Positions 1 through 6,997 of a stretch of 60,690 nucleotides of DNA are shown piece after piece (position 1 is the stretch's first letter; every line of letters starts with the position of its first letter). The stretch lies in the NCBI GenBank assembly GCA_021737645.1, contig JAIPDO010000020.1, positions 1 to 60,690 of the forward strand. Direction: 5' to 3'. A model generated the notes under the pieces. That model saw nothing but the letters and a program-made list of their open reading frames with translations. It was not told where the DNA came from and made no database searches. Origin of the DNA: Desulfarculaceae bacterium (GTDB taxonomy: Bacteria; Desulfobacterota; Desulfarculia; Desulfarculales; Desulfarculaceae). The position numbers and the translations under genes are program-made.

Positions 1-8
1 AGGCCCAC

Positions 9-45
9 CCCGCCGTAGGCATTGCCTGCGGCGGGCCGATTTTTT
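9..45 (+). terminator. Rho-independent terminator of a gene to the left of the window
   Basis: A 12-bp stem (9-20 with 24-35, one G-T pair, loop ATT) is followed by a run of six T at 40-45. The T-run is on the plus strand, so it ends a plus-strand transcript entering from outside the window. Confidence 0.75.
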
Positions 46-82
46 GCCGGTTTCGGTTGTAGGGTAGGGGAGCTTCCGCGAC

Positions 83-424
83 TTAGCCAAGCTCCTTTTC
101 GAACGACACGAAATTGTCCTCCAGCTCGTAGAGCAGGGTTTCCGTGTCGCTGAGTTTCCAGCCGCCCAAGGCCTCGGTGATCTGGCGGTGCAACTCCACG
201 ATCTTGGGGCCGTAGTGCTCGATGGCCCGTGACAGCCCCGGCTCCAGTTCCTTCTCCTGGCTAAGGCGCACCACCACCGGCACCAAGTCCATGAGCGAGG
301 GGTTCTGGTCGATGAGGCTGTTGTCCACCCCGGTGACCACCCGATAGAGCTTGGGGAAGTCCTTGGCAAAGCTTTTTTTGTAAACCGGCTCCACCCGCAC
401 CCTGATCTGCATCCAACGGCTCAT
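83..424 (-). CDS. Uncharacterised 113-residue protein, last gene of a GNAT/ATP-grasp operon
   Basis: I do not recognise this family. The product is soluble, rich in charged residues and predicted mostly helical, with no signal peptide, membrane span or cysteine motif. The ATG at 424 lies 3 nt after the TAG stop of the ATP-grasp gene, which in turn overlaps the GNAT gene, so the three are almost certainly co-transcribed in the order GNAT, ATP-grasp, this gene. That placement suggests a partner or substrate of the ligase/acetyltransferase pair, but this is inference. The coding call rests on the uninterrupted frame, the tight spacing and codon use like the neighbours. Confidence 0.7.
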   Translation of the reverse strand: MSRWMQIRVRVEPVYKKSFAKDFPKLYRVVTGVDNSLIDQNPSLMDLVPVVVRLSQEKELEPGLSRAIEHYGPKIVELHRQITEALGGWKLSDTETLLYELEDNFVSFEKELG

Positions 425-427
425 GTC

Positions 428-1216
428 CTACTCCCTTGGGGGCGGCAGCCTGCCCGCCAATATGCCTTGGGCCACGTAATCCACCACATCCAGGCCCATC
501 TGTCTGGGCCCTTGCCGACCGTACTTAACGTTAAATTCTAGCAGAAGAGGGCTGTCGTCGACCATGGCCAGGTCGATGCCCACCTCGTCCAGGTCCGCCG
601 CCTTGGCCGCGGCTACGGCCAGCTCCACCGCCTGGGGCGGCACGCCGGTGAAATCCACCGTGGCGCCCTGGGCCACGTTGCTGCGCCACTCGCCCGGCGG
701 GGGCACCCGCCAATAGGCGCACACCGGCTTAAAACCGATGACAACCACCCGTATGTCCCGGCTGATATGCAGGCGCTCCTGGATATAGGCCACCTTGTTG
801 TCGGCCAGGTAGGCCTCCAGTTGGGCTTGGTTTTCTATGAGGTGCACCCCCCGCCCCCGGGAGGAGGCCCGCGGCTTCTTGGCCACAAAGGGGAAGGCGA
901 AGTGGTCGAGGATCTCCCGCCGCTGGCTGCCGTAAAACACCCTGGTGCGGGGGTGGGGCAGGCCCAGGAGCTTGAACAGGGTGGTCTGCTTTATCTTGTC
1001 GCCCTCCAACAGGTGGCAGGCCAGGGAGGGGAAAAGGCGCTTGCCCATGGCGGCCAGTTGAGGGACCAGGGCCTCGGTTGGGTAGTAGACCACCGGTGCC
1101 TCACGGATCAGCTCCAAATGCTCGGGCGGGTAGTCGTCCAGGTTGGGGCGGGGGCCCAGGGTGATGAACTGGGGGTAGCGCTTGAGGCGCGCGCCTATAA
1201 CGATGGGCTTAGTCAC
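428..1216 (-). CDS. RimK-type ATP-grasp ligase
   Basis: A 262-residue ATP-grasp protein. Visible features are the nucleotide-binding lysines at 113-114, followed by a glycine-rich loop (SSRGRGVHL, about 118-126). Then come RDIRVVVIG (153-161), the substrate-loop type motif EWRSNVAQGA (176-185), and the acidic metal ligands ending in LLLEFNV (224-230). This order matches the RimK family, which joins an amino acid or amine to a carboxylate with ATP via an acyl-phosphate. The usual NSSPG-like tail after the metal-binding Asn is replaced by VKYGRQGPRQ, so the substrate probably differs from that of RimK itself. The GTG start at 1216 overlaps the end of the GNAT gene by 8 bp. The true substrate is unknown. 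Confidence 0.82.
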   Translation of the reverse strand: MTKPIVIGARLKRYPQFITLGPRPNLDDYPPEHLELIREAPVVYYPTEALVPQLAAMGKRLFPSLACHLLEGDKIKQTTLFKLLGLPHPRTRVFYGSQRREILDHFAFPFVAKKPRASSRGRGVHLIENQAQLEAYLADNKVAYIQERLHISRDIRVVVIGFKPVCAYWRVPPPGEWRSNVAQGATVDFTGVPPQAVELAVAAAKAADLDEVGIDLAMVDDSPLLLEFNVKYGRQGPRQMGLDVVDYVAQGILAGRLPPPRE

Positions 1217-1697
1217 TGCCCGCCGGCCGGTGCAGGGGCAGCACGAAGTTGGCCATGTCCTCGCGCTCGCGCCAGCCCCGCTTGGCGTAAAAGCCGTTTA
1301 AATAGGACTGGCGCAGGCGGTTGTTGATGAGCATCATGCGCGAGCAGCCTTCTCGCTGGGCCCAGTGCTCCACTTCCTCCAAAAGGCTGGTGCCCACCCC
1401 GCGCCCCCTGGCCTCGGGATGCACGAACAGCTCGGCCAAATAGGTCTCCGGCGAGGTGAGGAACAGGGAGGGGTTGCGGTGCAGGGAGGCGTATCCCAGA
1501 AGGTGGCCGGGGGCTTGCTGGGCCACCAGCAGGCAATGGCTGGGGTCGGCCAGACAACCGGCCACCTGGCGGGCGATGCCCGCCCGGCTCAGGGTGCTGC
1601 CGTCCAGGTGGGGGAACCAGCCCAGGGCCTCCAGGATTTGGCAAAGCTGTTCCGCGTCGGACAACTGGGCAGGTCTGACTCGGTAGTTGGTGGTCAT
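1209..1697 (-). CDS. GNAT family N-acetyltransferase
   Basis: A 162-residue single-domain GNAT protein. The acetyl-CoA loop is visible as HPEARGRGVG (93-102), preceded by the beta-4 strand YLAELFV. A C-terminal NGFYAKRGW (134-142) matches the usual beta-6/beta-7 segment with the conserved FY. The frame stays open upstream to 1781, but that extension runs into the RNase P RNA gene. The ATG at 1697, 20 nt after the 3' end of rnpB, is therefore the better start. It is the first gene of a three-gene unit with the ATP-grasp and the 113-residue protein. No separate promoter is obvious, so read-through from rnpB is possible. Confidence 0.82.
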   Translation of the reverse strand: MTTNYRVRPAQLSDAEQLCQILEALGWFPHLDGSTLSRAGIARQVAGCLADPSHCLLVAQQAPGHLLGYASLHRNPSLFLTSPETYLAELFVHPEARGRGVGTSLLEEVEHWAQREGCSRMMLINNRLRQSYLNGFYAKRGWREREDMANFVLPLHRPAGSD

Positions 1698-1716
1698 GTG
1701 CAAATTCCGCGTGAAG

Positions 1717-2100
1717 AGCCGGGGCGGAGCCGGCCTGTAAGCCGGGTTCTGTTCCCAGCCTTGCGGCCGGGCGATGACCATTCATCTAGGGCGCCGGTTG
1801 CCCGACGCCTCCAGCGACCTACCCGGAAGCTGGGGCGGGCCGCCCTCGTAACGCTTCCCTATTTGGTCTTGCACCGGGTGGGGTTTGCCCTGCCTGGGAC
1901 GTCGCCGCCCCAGCGGTGAGCTCTTACCTCGCCGTTTCACCCTTACCGCCGCTCAACAAGCGGAGGCGGTTTGTTTTCTGTGGCACTTTCCGTGGGGTTG
2001 CCCCCCCTGGCCGTTAGCCAGCACCCTGCCCTGCGGTGCCCGGACTTTCCTCTCGCCCCCAAAGGGGGCCGGCGGTCATCCGGCCGACTCCGTCCCGGCT
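1717..2100 (-). ncRNA. rnpB: RNase P RNA, bacterial type A
   Basis: The RNA component of RNase P, which removes tRNA 5' leaders. Reading the minus strand, the 5' half holds the universal GAGGAAAGTCCGGGC block near 2045 and GCAGGGTGCTGGCTAACG near 2020. The 3' half holds AGGTAAGGGTGAAACGGCG near 1935, CTAGATGAATGGTCATCG near 1780 and ACAGAACCCGGCTTACAG near 1740. The ends (AGCCGGGACGGAG at 2100 and CTCCGCCCCGGCT at 1717) pair to form helix P1, which fixes the boundaries at about 384 nt. Confidence 0.96.
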
Positions 2101-2105
2101 ATTGA

Positions 2106-2111
2106 ATTATA
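2106..2111 (-). promoter_or_regulatory. -10 box of the rnpB promoter
   Basis: A perfect TATAAT on the minus strand lies 5 nt before the deduced 5' end of rnpB, in an AT-rich stretch between rnpB and the RNase H gene. No good -35 hexamer is visible at 16-18 bp. Confidence 0.6.
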
Positions 2112-2125
2112 GCGGATTTTAATCT

Positions 2126-2539
2126 CTAGCGCTGGTCCATGGCCTGGTTGGCCAACTCGTCGGCCCTTTTGTTGAACTCGCGCCTTACGTGCTGGATAGT
2201 CACCGAGGAAAAGCCCCGCAACAGCCGCTTGGCCTCGGCGTACATGGGCTTCAGGCCGGGAGCCTTGACCCGGTACTGGCCCTCGAGCTGGCGCACGATG
2301 AGCTCGGAGTCCATCTTCACCGTGAGCCGAACCGCCCCCAGCCTTTTGGCCTCGGCCAAACCCATGAGCAGCGCCTGGTACTCGGCCTCGTTGTTGGTGG
2401 TGCGGCCCAGATAGCGGCTGAGCGCCGCCACCTCCACGCCCTGGTCGTCGTAGAGCACCGCCCCGGCCCCGGCGGGGCCGGGATTGCCCCGGGAGCCGCC
2501 GTCGCTTTGCAGGGTCAGGCTGAGGCCCTCGGAACTCAC
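2126..2539 (-). CDS. RNase HI family protein
   Basis: A 137-residue RNase H-fold nuclease that would cut the RNA strand of RNA-DNA hybrids. The acidic catalytic residues are in place: D13 in SDGGSRGNPGPAG, E51 in TTNNEAEYQAL, D77 in VKMDSELIV and D127 in KRADELAN. It lacks the basic protrusion of E. coli RNase HI, as in the short archaeal/YpdQ-like type. The frame is open further upstream, but the GTG at 2539 forms a GTGA overlap with the stop of the zinc-ribbon gene and has an AGAGGT ribosome-binding site at 3-nt spacing, so I chose it. It shares an operon with the zinc-ribbon and Nif3-like genes. Confidence 0.88.
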   Translation of the reverse strand: MSSEGLSLTLQSDGGSRGNPGPAGAGAVLYDDQGVEVAALSRYLGRTTNNEAEYQALLMGLAEAKRLGAVRLTVKMDSELIVRQLEGQYRVKAPGLKPMYAEAKRLLRGFSSVTIQHVRREFNKRADELANQAMDQR

Positions 2540-3270
2540 TGGACCTCTTTTAGCTGCTCGGCCTCGGCCCAGTAGATGAGGCGCCGGCAAGAGGGGCAGG
2601 ACATGATTTTGTCCATGCGCTGGAGCTCGTTGAACTGCTGGGGCGGGATGGTCATGTGACACACCGTGCAGGTGCCCTCGCTCACCGCGGCCAGGGCCAC
2701 GCCGTCACGGGCCTGACGGATAAAGTTGTATTCCTTCATCAGGTCCTTGTCCACCTGGCCGGCCAACTCTTCGCGCTTGCCGATCATGCGCGAGATTTCG
2801 CTGTCGGTGTTGTGGTAGCGCTCTTCCAGTTGGGCGCGTTCTTCCTTGGTGGCGGCCGCCAACTCGTCGTGGCGCTCGGTGAGCAGGCTCACCTTTTTCT
2901 CCAGGGCCTCCACCTGCTCCATCACCTCCAGGAGCTGGTTGTCGGTGTCCTTGAGGGAGTCCTTGCCGTCGTCGATCTCCGCGTTGGCCGCCTGGTACTC
3001 CTTGGTGGTCTTGGAGCCCATGAGGCGGTTTTCCGCCCGGCGCAAACGGGCGCGCACGTTGTCGGCGATCTCCTCTAAATCGGCCCGGCGCTTTTGCACC
3101 TGGTCCAACTGATTTTGCTGGACTTCCAGCTTGCTGTGCAGGGCCTGTTCGGCTTGGGTCAGGTCGGCCAGGCGGCCGGGGATCACATCCCGTTCCTGTC
3201 CAAGGTCGAACAGAGTTTTATCCATGGCTTGCAGCCTAACTAAAAGACGCAGCTGATCAAACAAGGTCAC
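2536..3270 (-). CDS. Coiled-coil protein with C-terminal C4 zinc ribbon (CT398/DUF164 type)
   Basis: A 244-residue protein with a long charged coiled-coil region (about 35-175). It ends in a C4 zinc ribbon formed by CTVC (201-204) and CPSC (225-228). This matches the zf-RING_7/CT398-like family, whose biochemical role is not settled; proposals include nucleic-acid binding and flagellar-export association in Chlamydia. The GTG at 3270 overlaps the TGA of the Nif3-like gene and is preceded by GAGGAGG, which supports this start over the frame's earlier codons. It is the middle gene of a nif3-like / zinc ribbon / RNase H operon, an order I recall as common in deltaproteobacteria. Confidence 0.85.
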   Translation of the reverse strand: MTLFDQLRLLVRLQAMDKTLFDLGQERDVIPGRLADLTQAEQALHSKLEVQQNQLDQVQKRRADLEEIADNVRARLRRAENRLMGSKTTKEYQAANAEIDDGKDSLKDTDNQLLEVMEQVEALEKKVSLLTERHDELAAATKEERAQLEERYHNTDSEISRMIGKREELAGQVDKDLMKEYNFIRQARDGVALAAVSEGTCTVCHMTIPPQQFNELQRMDKIMSCPSCRRLIYWAEAEQLKEVQ

Positions 3271-4409
3271 TCCTCCTCTGGGACAACCGGCTGCCAAGGA
3301 TCGACCCCGCCGGTGTATGGTTCAATGATGCTGTTCAGGCCCTGGTCGGCAAACTCTCGCGAAAGGCGATGGGCCCAGGGCTTTACGATCACCGCCTCGG
3401 TTTGGTAATGGCCCAGGCAAAGGATGCCCAGGCCCAGGTCCGCCGCCTGTTGGGCGGTGTGGTGGCGGGCCTCGCCGGTAATCAACAGTTGGGCGCCGGC
3501 CGCGGCCGCCTGGGGCAGCAGATCGCCGCCCGAGCCGCCCACCACCGCCACCCGCTCGATACTCTGGGGCGGCCGTCCGCCCATGTGGGCCCACCCCGCG
3601 CCCAACTGTGCCGCCGCCCGCCGGGCCAGGGAGCCCGCTTGTTCGGGGGCGTCCAGGCGCCCCACCCGGCCCATGCCGAAGCCCTTGGGCGGCTGGCGCA
3701 GGTAATACACGTCCACCGCCGGTTCTTCGTAGGGATGGGCCTCGCGCACCGCCTCCAGCGCCTGGGCCACCCGCCCCCTTGGCACCAGCATCTCCAGGCG
3801 CAACTCCTCCACCATCTCCCTTTGTCCAGGGCGGCCCAGGTAGGGAGCGCCGTTTATGGGGGCCAGGAAACTGCCCACCCCCACTCCGGCATAGGAGCAC
3901 TCGCGGTAGTCGCCGAGGCGTCCGGCTCCCACGGCGAACAGGGCCTGGGAAACTTCGTCCATGGCCTCGGGCGGGGTGAACACGACCAGCTTGGCGGTGC
4001 TGTCGTCTTGGGCGGGAGCCAGGGGCACAAGCTCGGTTAGGCCCAAACGCTCCCCTAAAACGTCGTTGACTCCGCCGGGGGCGGAGTCAAGGTTGGTATG
4101 GGCGGCGAATATGGCCATGGATGAACATGCGGCTTTGATCAGGCGGGCGGTCTCCGGTCGGTCCACCCGCAATTGTTCGAGTGGTTGGAACAACACCGGG
4201 TGATGCACCAGGAGCATGGCTACCTTGGCCTCCAGGGCTTCGGCCAAAAGCTTGTCATCCAGCTCCAGGGCGGTCCAGGCCTTGGGCGCGGGCGCGGCGG
4301 GGTCGCCCACCTGCAAGCCCACCTTGTCCCAGCTTTCGGCGCTCCAGGCGGGGGCCCACTGCTCCATTACCCGCATGAAATCGCCGACTGTGGCTGGTTT
4401 GCCTGACAT
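3267..4409 (-). CDS. Nif3-like dinuclear metal centre protein (YqfO type)
   Basis: A 380-residue member of the Nif3/YbgI/GTP cyclohydrolase I type 2 family. The first metal-binding half shows WDKVGLQVGD (27-36), VHHPV (68-72) and HTNLD (104-108). The C-terminal half shows GEARHHTA and GHYQTEA, which complete the dinuclear site. Between the halves (about 150-250) sits a CutA/PII-like insert with HPYEEPAVDVY, as in B. subtilis YqfO. Biochemical roles reported for the family vary and none can be assigned here. The ATG at 4409 is preferred over an upstream GTG at 4436. It is the first gene of the three-gene minus-strand operon. Confidence 0.9.
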   Translation of the reverse strand: MSGKPATVGDFMRVMEQWAPAWSAESWDKVGLQVGDPAAPAPKAWTALELDDKLLAEALEAKVAMLLVHHPVLFQPLEQLRVDRPETARLIKAACSSMAIFAAHTNLDSAPGGVNDVLGERLGLTELVPLAPAQDDSTAKLVVFTPPEAMDEVSQALFAVGAGRLGDYRECSYAGVGVGSFLAPINGAPYLGRPGQREMVEELRLEMLVPRGRVAQALEAVREAHPYEEPAVDVYYLRQPPKGFGMGRVGRLDAPEQAGSLARRAAAQLGAGWAHMGGRPPQSIERVAVVGGSGGDLLPQAAAAGAQLLITGEARHHTAQQAADLGLGILCLGHYQTEAVIVKPWAHRLSREFADQGLNSIIEPYTGGVDPWQPVVPEEE

Positions 4410-4546
4410 TAACCCTACACCCAAAGAAGAGGGCACCCCTTTGCTGGGGGGCGCCCGCCGAGAACCCTGCGCAAGATGCTTTTTCCCGCCCCAGCCTTAG
4501 GGCAGGGTGCGAGGCAAAATCGCATAGAGTGCTCTCCCGCAAAAAA

Positions 4547-4623
4547 TGGTGGGCCCACCTGGCTTCGAACCAGGGACTATCCGGTTATGAGCCGGAGGCT
4601 CTACCAAACTGAGCTATGGGCCC
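4547..4623 (-). tRNA. tRNA with CAT anticodon (tRNA-Ile2 or elongator tRNA-Met)
   Basis: A complete 77-nt cloverleaf with encoded CCA. The acceptor GGGCCCA pairs with TGGGCCC, the D arm is AGCTCAG...GAGC, the anticodon loop CTCATAA is on a 5-bp stem, and the T loop is GGTTCGAAGCC. The anticodon is CAT, and the acceptor lacks the mismatched first pair of initiator tRNA. The anticodon arm (CCGGCTCATAACCGG) closely resembles AUA-reading tRNA-Ile2, whose C34 TilS converts to lysidine, so I lean towards Ile2. Elongator Met is not excluded. Confidence 0.93.
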
Positions 4624-4641
4624 GGTTCATTCGAAATTGTT

Positions 4642-4670
4642 ATTATGGCCCCAGCCTTTAGGCCTGTCAA
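4642..4670 (-). promoter_or_regulatory. Sigma-70 type promoter of the tRNA gene
   Basis: On the minus strand a perfect -35 TTGACA (4665-4670) and -10 CATAAT (4642-4647) are separated by exactly 17 bp. Transcription would start near 4635, about 12 nt before the mature tRNA 5' end. Confidence 0.8.
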
Positions 4671-4705
4671 CAGCGTGGGGCTTAGTTCCTAATATTATGC
4701 CGGGC

Positions 4706-4825
4706 GCGGCACAGCCAGACCCCTCATGGCTGCGTTGTCGGCGTCACTCGGTCCTCGGGGTGGGCCTGCCACCCCTGCCTCGTTCGCCGGCCGCCTTGGC
4801 CGCAGCGCCTGGCTGTGCCGCCAAT
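4706..4825 (+). repeat. Dispersed hairpin repeat, copy A
   Basis: Non-coding element between the tRNA and aldolase genes. It is bounded by a perfect 13-bp inverted repeat (GCGGCACAGCCAG at 4706-4718, CTGGCTGTGCCGC at 4809-4821). It holds an inner hairpin GGGGTGG/CCACCCC (4757-4763, 4769-4775). About 115 bp can be aligned by eye with 23870-23990. The inner stem differs between copies yet stays paired. Plus-strand orientation is arbitrary, chosen to match copy B. Confidence 0.7.
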
Positions 4826-4858
4826 TTGCGAGGCCAGCCATGCCCCGCGCTGGAGTCT

Positions 4859-6145
4859 TTAATCGTCGAAGTCTCCCTTGGGACCCTTGTCGCCGCCCAC
4901 CTGGGAGCCGGTGTCCCGGATGTAGGCTTCGCTCCATTTGGCCGGGTCTTCCAGGCGCTCGGCCTTGGGGCCCAGGTCGAAGCCGCCCGCCTTTAAAATG
5001 GCCTCCACTCCCAGGGGCGCGGTATCCTCGGCGTTGAACACCTTGGTGATCAGCTCGTAGACGAACTGCTCCACGCCCTCGACCATGCGGTGGCGCACCG
5101 AGGCCGGCTGGGACAACAGCTTGTTCTCAAAGGGCAGGTTTAGCTTCTTGGTGTTCCCGCTGTTCCAGCCTTTTTCCGCGGCGTAGGCCTGCATCTGGGC
5201 CCACATCTCTTCGCTCACCCCCTGGCCGGGCAGCTTGATCAAGTTGCCTTGGCCGTCCAGCGCGGCGTTGCCGAAGGCGTCCACCTTCACCCCCCAGGAG
5301 ATCATCTGCAGGGCGGTTGCCACGTTGGCCTTGGTGGTGTTGGTCTCGGAGGCGATGCGCATAAGGCGTTCGGAGGTGTTGCCGCTGGTGCCGTGCTGGG
5401 CTCCGGAAACCTTGTAGGGCTCCAGAGCCTGGTGAATCTCGGTGGTCAGCTCCACCTGGATGCCTTGGTCGGCGGTCTGGATGCCGTGGGCGGTGCCGTT
5501 GTTGAGCGCGATCCAGTCCGGGAACACGCCGTGGGCGTTGAGCCCCTGGATGAGGAACAGGGCCTCCTTGGCCGTGGAGAGGCCCTCGCTGCCCTTGATC
5601 TCACCAACCTCGGTCTCCAGGCAGGACCAGGAGGGGATGTAGGGGGCCAGAGCCAGGGTGGCCAGCAGATTGTCGGGGTCCGGCTGGTGGGAGGCGTCCA
5701 CCGCGATGGAGGTGATGCCCGCCTCGAACATGGAGGGAACCTCCACCTTGGCATCTTCCAAGTCTTGTAGGTTTTTCACCGCGTAATGGTCGGCGTGGAT
5801 GGCCACCGGCACGGTGATGCCCAGTTCGTTGATGATCTGGTCGGCCTGGCGGGCCAGGTTCCAGTAGTTGGTGGCGCAGTAGGCGCTACGCCCGCCCTCG
5901 CTCTTGGCGATCTCCAGGATGATGGCCGCGTTGGCCCGCTGGGCTGCCTTAAGGGCGCCCCTGATCACGAAATGGTTGCGCCCGTTGGCCGCGATGGTCA
6001 TGGCCTTGCCCTTGGCCAGCATGGCCCGGTCGATCACCTTGCCGCTTACGATGAGGGCCTTGGAGTTGGGGAAAAGGCGGGTGATGTTGGGCGGGCGTCC
6101 CACCTGGAGCGCTTTTTCGAAATCTTGGGCATAGGTGTTGGACAT
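4859..6145 (-). CDS. fba: Class II fructose-bisphosphate aldolase
   Basis: A 428-residue zinc-dependent aldolase that interconverts fructose 1,6-bisphosphate with dihydroxyacetone phosphate and glyceraldehyde 3-phosphate in glycolysis and gluconeogenesis. The metal/catalytic motif VAIHADHY (114-121) contains the conserved Asp-His pair. ETEVGEIKGSEG (about 177-188) matches the Glu-containing metal loop, and QHGTSGNTSE (about 246-255) the phosphate-binding His loop. It is longer than the 340-360-residue E. coli type, with an extended C-terminal region. The ATG at 6145 has AAGGATAAGG just upstream. The gene sits downstream of the nitroreductase gene but has its own -10-like box and a leader hairpin. 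Confidence 0.92.
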   Translation of the reverse strand: MSNTYAQDFEKALQVGRPPNITRLFPNSKALIVSGKVIDRAMLAKGKAMTIAANGRNHFVIRGALKAAQRANAAIILEIAKSEGGRSAYCATNYWNLARQADQIINELGITVPVAIHADHYAVKNLQDLEDAKVEVPSMFEAGITSIAVDASHQPDPDNLLATLALAPYIPSWSCLETEVGEIKGSEGLSTAKEALFLIQGLNAHGVFPDWIALNNGTAHGIQTADQGIQVELTTEIHQALEPYKVSGAQHGTSGNTSERLMRIASETNTTKANVATALQMISWGVKVDAFGNAALDGQGNLIKLPGQGVSEEMWAQMQAYAAEKGWNSGNTKKLNLPFENKLLSQPASVRHRMVEGVEQFVYELITKVFNAEDTAPLGVEAILKAGGFDLGPKAERLEDPAKWSEAYIRDTGSQVGGDKGPKGDFDD

Positions 6146-6170
6146 ACCCTTATCCTTTCTCGTGGGAATT

Positions 6171-6195
6171 CTTCCCGCCCGTGGGCGGCGGGAAG
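6171..6195 (-). promoter_or_regulatory. Stable hairpin in the aldolase 5' leader
   Basis: CTTCCCGCC (6171-6179) and GGCGGGAAG (6187-6195) form a perfect 9-bp stem, 26 nt before the aldolase ATG. No T-run follows on the minus strand, so it is not a simple terminator. It could stabilise the mRNA or act on translation. Confidence 0.45.
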
Positions 6196-6209
6196 TTTAT
6201 ACTCCAAAT

Positions 6210-6215
6210 ATTATA
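6210..6215 (-). promoter_or_regulatory. Candidate -10 box for fba
   Basis: A perfect TATAAT on the minus strand lies between the nitroreductase stop and the fba leader hairpin. The matching -35 region (GATAGT at 17 bp) is poor, so this is tentative. Confidence 0.4.
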
Positions 6216-6226
6216 GCCCGGCAGGC

Positions 6227-6766
6227 CTAGAAACTATCCACCCTCAGGAACTCCTCGGCGGGCCGCCGCTTGGGTGCCTTCACCTCTTGGGCGGGGTATC
6301 CGGCCGGAATCATGGCCACCACTTCGTGTCCCTCGGGTATGCCCACCACCTTGGCCGCCGCGTCGTGGTCGAACAGCCCCACGATGACCGTGCCCAGGCC
6401 CTTGTCCTGGGCGGCCAGGCACAGGCTCTGGCAAGCGATGCCCAGGTCGAACATGAACCAGTCACCAAACTTGGTGGTTACTTTCCCATTGTAATATCCC
6501 GAGCTGTTCAGGCGGCCGCAAATCACGAACAAGGCGGGAGCGCTGACGATGGCCTTGGTGGCCGGGTTGCCCTTGCTGATAGTCTGCTGCAACTGTTCGC
6601 GCTTTGCCGGGTCCTTCACCTGGACCAGCTCCCAGCACTGGGTGTTGGCCCAGGATGGGGACCACATCACCGCGTCCATGAGCTCCCCCACCACTTCGTC
6701 GGTAACCGGACGGTCTTCAAATTTGCGTATGCTTCTGCGCTGCTTGATTGCGTCCATCAGTTCCAT
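6227..6766 (-). CDS. Nitroreductase family flavoprotein
   Basis: A 179-residue FMN-dependent nitroreductase-fold protein. The N-terminal IKQRRSIRKFEDRPV (about 7-21) is the family's FMN-phosphate binding motif, followed by SPSWANTQCWE (about 36-46). A glycine-rich stretch GLGTVIVGLFDHDAAAK near 128-144 and a DLGIACQSLCLAAQDKGLG helix match the family core. Its length is typical of the minimal family. The natural substrate cannot be read from sequence; NAD(P)H-dependent reduction of quinones or nitro compounds is what is known for relatives. The start at 6766 has GGAGGAATATTA upstream. It may be co-transcribed with fba. Confidence 0.87.
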   Translation of the reverse strand: MELMDAIKQRRSIRKFEDRPVTDEVVGELMDAVMWSPSWANTQCWELVQVKDPAKREQLQQTISKGNPATKAIVSAPALFVICGRLNSSGYYNGKVTTKFGDWFMFDLGIACQSLCLAAQDKGLGTVIVGLFDHDAAAKVVGIPEGHEVVAMIPAGYPAQEVKAPKRRPAEEFLRVDSF

Positions 6767-6879
6767 TAATATTCCTCCCGGCCGCTAGGCTTTTGCTTGG
6801 CATTTAGCTACTGACAGAAAGTTAGCACATTCGGCGTCCTGCCCCAAGTGAGGTCTTTAACCTCTAATTTCCCTGGGAG

Positions 6880-6924
6880 CGCTAATCTGCTAACATTAGC
6901 AACAGTCCCGCACAAGCGGGACTG
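6880..6924. promoter_or_regulatory. Two adjacent inverted repeats in the divergent region before the kinase-like gene
   Basis: GCTAAT/ATTAGC (about 6880-6900) is followed at once by a perfect 9-bp stem CAGTCCCGC (6903-6911) / GCGGGACTG (6916-6924) with loop ACAA. There is no T-run. It lies about 75 nt upstream of the 6998 start, in a stretch less GC-rich than its surroundings, and fits an operator or leader structure. Confidence 0.4.
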
Positions 6925-6997
6925 CTAACCGATGAGTCCAAGATAAGTCAAATTAGATGGCTGGACTGGAATCTAAAATTACAGCGGAAGGTGGAAC

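Noticed and set aside
9..35. CRISPR-like or REP-like repeat at the window start
   Set aside because: Only a single hairpin with a T-run is present, which is a terminator; no repeat/spacer array was found anywhere in the window.
1365..1919. Long plus-strand open frame across the GNAT gene and RNase P RNA
   Set aside because: It is antisense to a recognised GNAT gene and to the conserved rnpB core, has no ribosome-binding site and no family features.
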